Source: Litorimonas sp049647245 (lineage in GTDB: Bacteria; Pseudomonadota; Alphaproteobacteria; Caulobacterales; Maricaulaceae). Taken from it: a stretch of DNA of 5,813 bases. The notes beneath the pieces are model-generated. The model did no database searches, had not been told where the DNA came from, and worked only from the letters and a program-made list of their open reading frames with translations. Positions 5,171-5,813 of this stretch are shown here, piece after piece. A program made the translations under genes and the position numbers. Location of the stretch: NCBI GenBank assembly GCA_049647245.1, contig JBARXH010000198.1, positions 1-5,813 on the forward strand. Reading direction: 5' to 3'. How positions within the stretch are numbered: the stretch's first letter is position 1; each line of letters opens with the position of its first letter.

Positions 5171-5813
5171 CTATTTCTGGAATTCGCGCGCATCCGAATA
5201 GGCGTCTTTCCAGCTCTGCCGGGCCTGCAGCCGTTTGGCATAGGCGTCGAGCGCCCCGTCGCGCCCGGCTCCGTAGGAGCGCATCCAGCCGAGGTTCTGC
5301 GCCATGATGCAGTCGGCGGCCGTGAAACTGTCCCCGCAGATCCAGTCGTGCCGGGACAGGCGCGCCTCCAGCTGCGGCACGATCTCGGTCTCCAGCTTGT
5401 CGAGATTGAACCGGACCGTCTGCGGGCTTGCGACCGATTTGGGGAACAGGTCGCGGTGCAGGCGGATGTTCCACAGGATCGTGTCGAGATGGGCGGCGTT
5501 GAACGCGATCATCTGCAGATAGTCGCCCCGGCGCACCGGGTCGCCGACGGGCGGAGCGAGCCCGGCCTCCGGGCAGAGGTCCGCCAGCTGCAGGATCATG
5601 GCGCCGCTTTCGAACAGCGTCTGTTCGGTGCCGTCCGCATAGCGAAGATGGAGCACCGGCACGGCGTGGTTGGGATTGATCTTCAGAAATGTCGGGCTCA
5701 TCGCCTCGCCGCGCAGCACGTCCACCCGGACCAGTTCGTGCGGAATGCCCAGTTCCAACAGCAGCATCCGCACCCGCACGGAGCGCGAAAGCGGATAGTG
5801 GTAGAGCGTGGCA
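5171..5813 (-). CDS. Glutathione S-transferase, lacking only its first few residues
   Basis: The frame is open to the right edge, where it reads ATLYHYPLSRSVRVRM; typical GSTs begin one to a few residues earlier, so the start lies just outside the window. The visible 213 aa match a full-length GST of about 215-220 aa. The thioredoxin-fold half shows the first strand and PLSRS (a Ser at the usual glutathione-activating position), INPNHAVPVL with the cis-Pro of the glutathione site, and FESGAMILQLAD, the conserved Glu-Ser that binds the gamma-glutamyl group. The helical half contains DSFTAADCIMAQ, the N-capping box. It probably conjugates or reduces with glutathione in the cytosol; the substrate is unknown. 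A GTG inside the frame at 5779 would remove the catalytic Ser and is not a plausible start. No terminator is visible in the 106 bases between its stop and the SpoIIAA-like gene, so read-through into that gene is possible. Confidence 0.93.
   Translation of the reverse strand, partial: ATLYHYPLSRSVRVRMLLLELGIPHELVRVDVLRGEAMSPTFLKINPNHAVPVLHLRYADGTEQTLFESGAMILQLADLCPEAGLAPPVGDPVRRGDYLQMIAFNAAHLDTILWNIRLHRDLFPKSVASPQTVRFNLDKLETEIVPQLEARLSRHDWICGDSFTAADCIMAQNLGWMRSYGAGRDGALDAYAKRLQARQSWKDAYSDAREFQK

Noticed and set aside
4918..5307. Plus-strand open frame across the SpoIIAA-like promoter region
   Set aside because: It is antisense to two genes with recognisable protein families and spans their intergenic promoter; the product looks random.

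Overview
The window reads as ordinary chromosome of a GC-rich alphaproteobacterium. The protein types and codon use suggest this, and so does a perfect match to the alphaproteobacterial general-stress (EcfG-type) promoter, GGAAC-N16-CGTT. The order cannot be fixed from sequence alone; Caulobacterales, Maricaulales or Parvularculales relatives are guesses. I see no mobile elements, CRISPR arrays, rRNA or tRNA genes, or phage signatures, and coding density is high.

Left part (1-2827, minus strand): a complete aminopeptidase N gene (pepN) with all M1 metallopeptidase landmarks. Only 4 bases after its stop codon follows the start of a lipoprotein gene whose opening matches DUF5694; it runs off the left edge. 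The two look like one transcription unit. Centre (2828-3616): a 213-bp divergent intergenic region, then a plus-strand DJ-1/PfpI-family protein with a strong ribosome binding site and a hairpin terminator. It carries the Cys-His nucleophile pair but has Gln where the family usually has its first active-site Glu.

Right part: a plus-strand yghU gene (nu-class glutathione transferase / disulfide-bond reductase) ending in a strong terminator (3759-4667). A convergent minus-strand gene follows (4678-5064) for a SpoIIAA-like (STAS-fold) protein. Its reading frame has no ATG, GTG or TTG before the middle of the domain; an ATC placed 8 nt after an AGGAG is the best start candidate. Upstream of it lies the EcfG-type promoter, with a 7-bp inverted repeat straddling its -10 element. 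At the right edge is a nearly complete minus-strand glutathione S-transferase lacking only its first few residues.

The genes suggest a loose neighbourhood of protein turnover (PepN) and thiol, carbonyl or general stress handling (PfpI, YghU, GST, stress-promoter-driven SpoIIAA-like protein). The terminators and alternating strands argue against a single multi-gene system. I found no clear novel system. The most distinctive signals are the stress promoter, the inverted repeat and the non-canonical start at the SpoIIAA-like gene.
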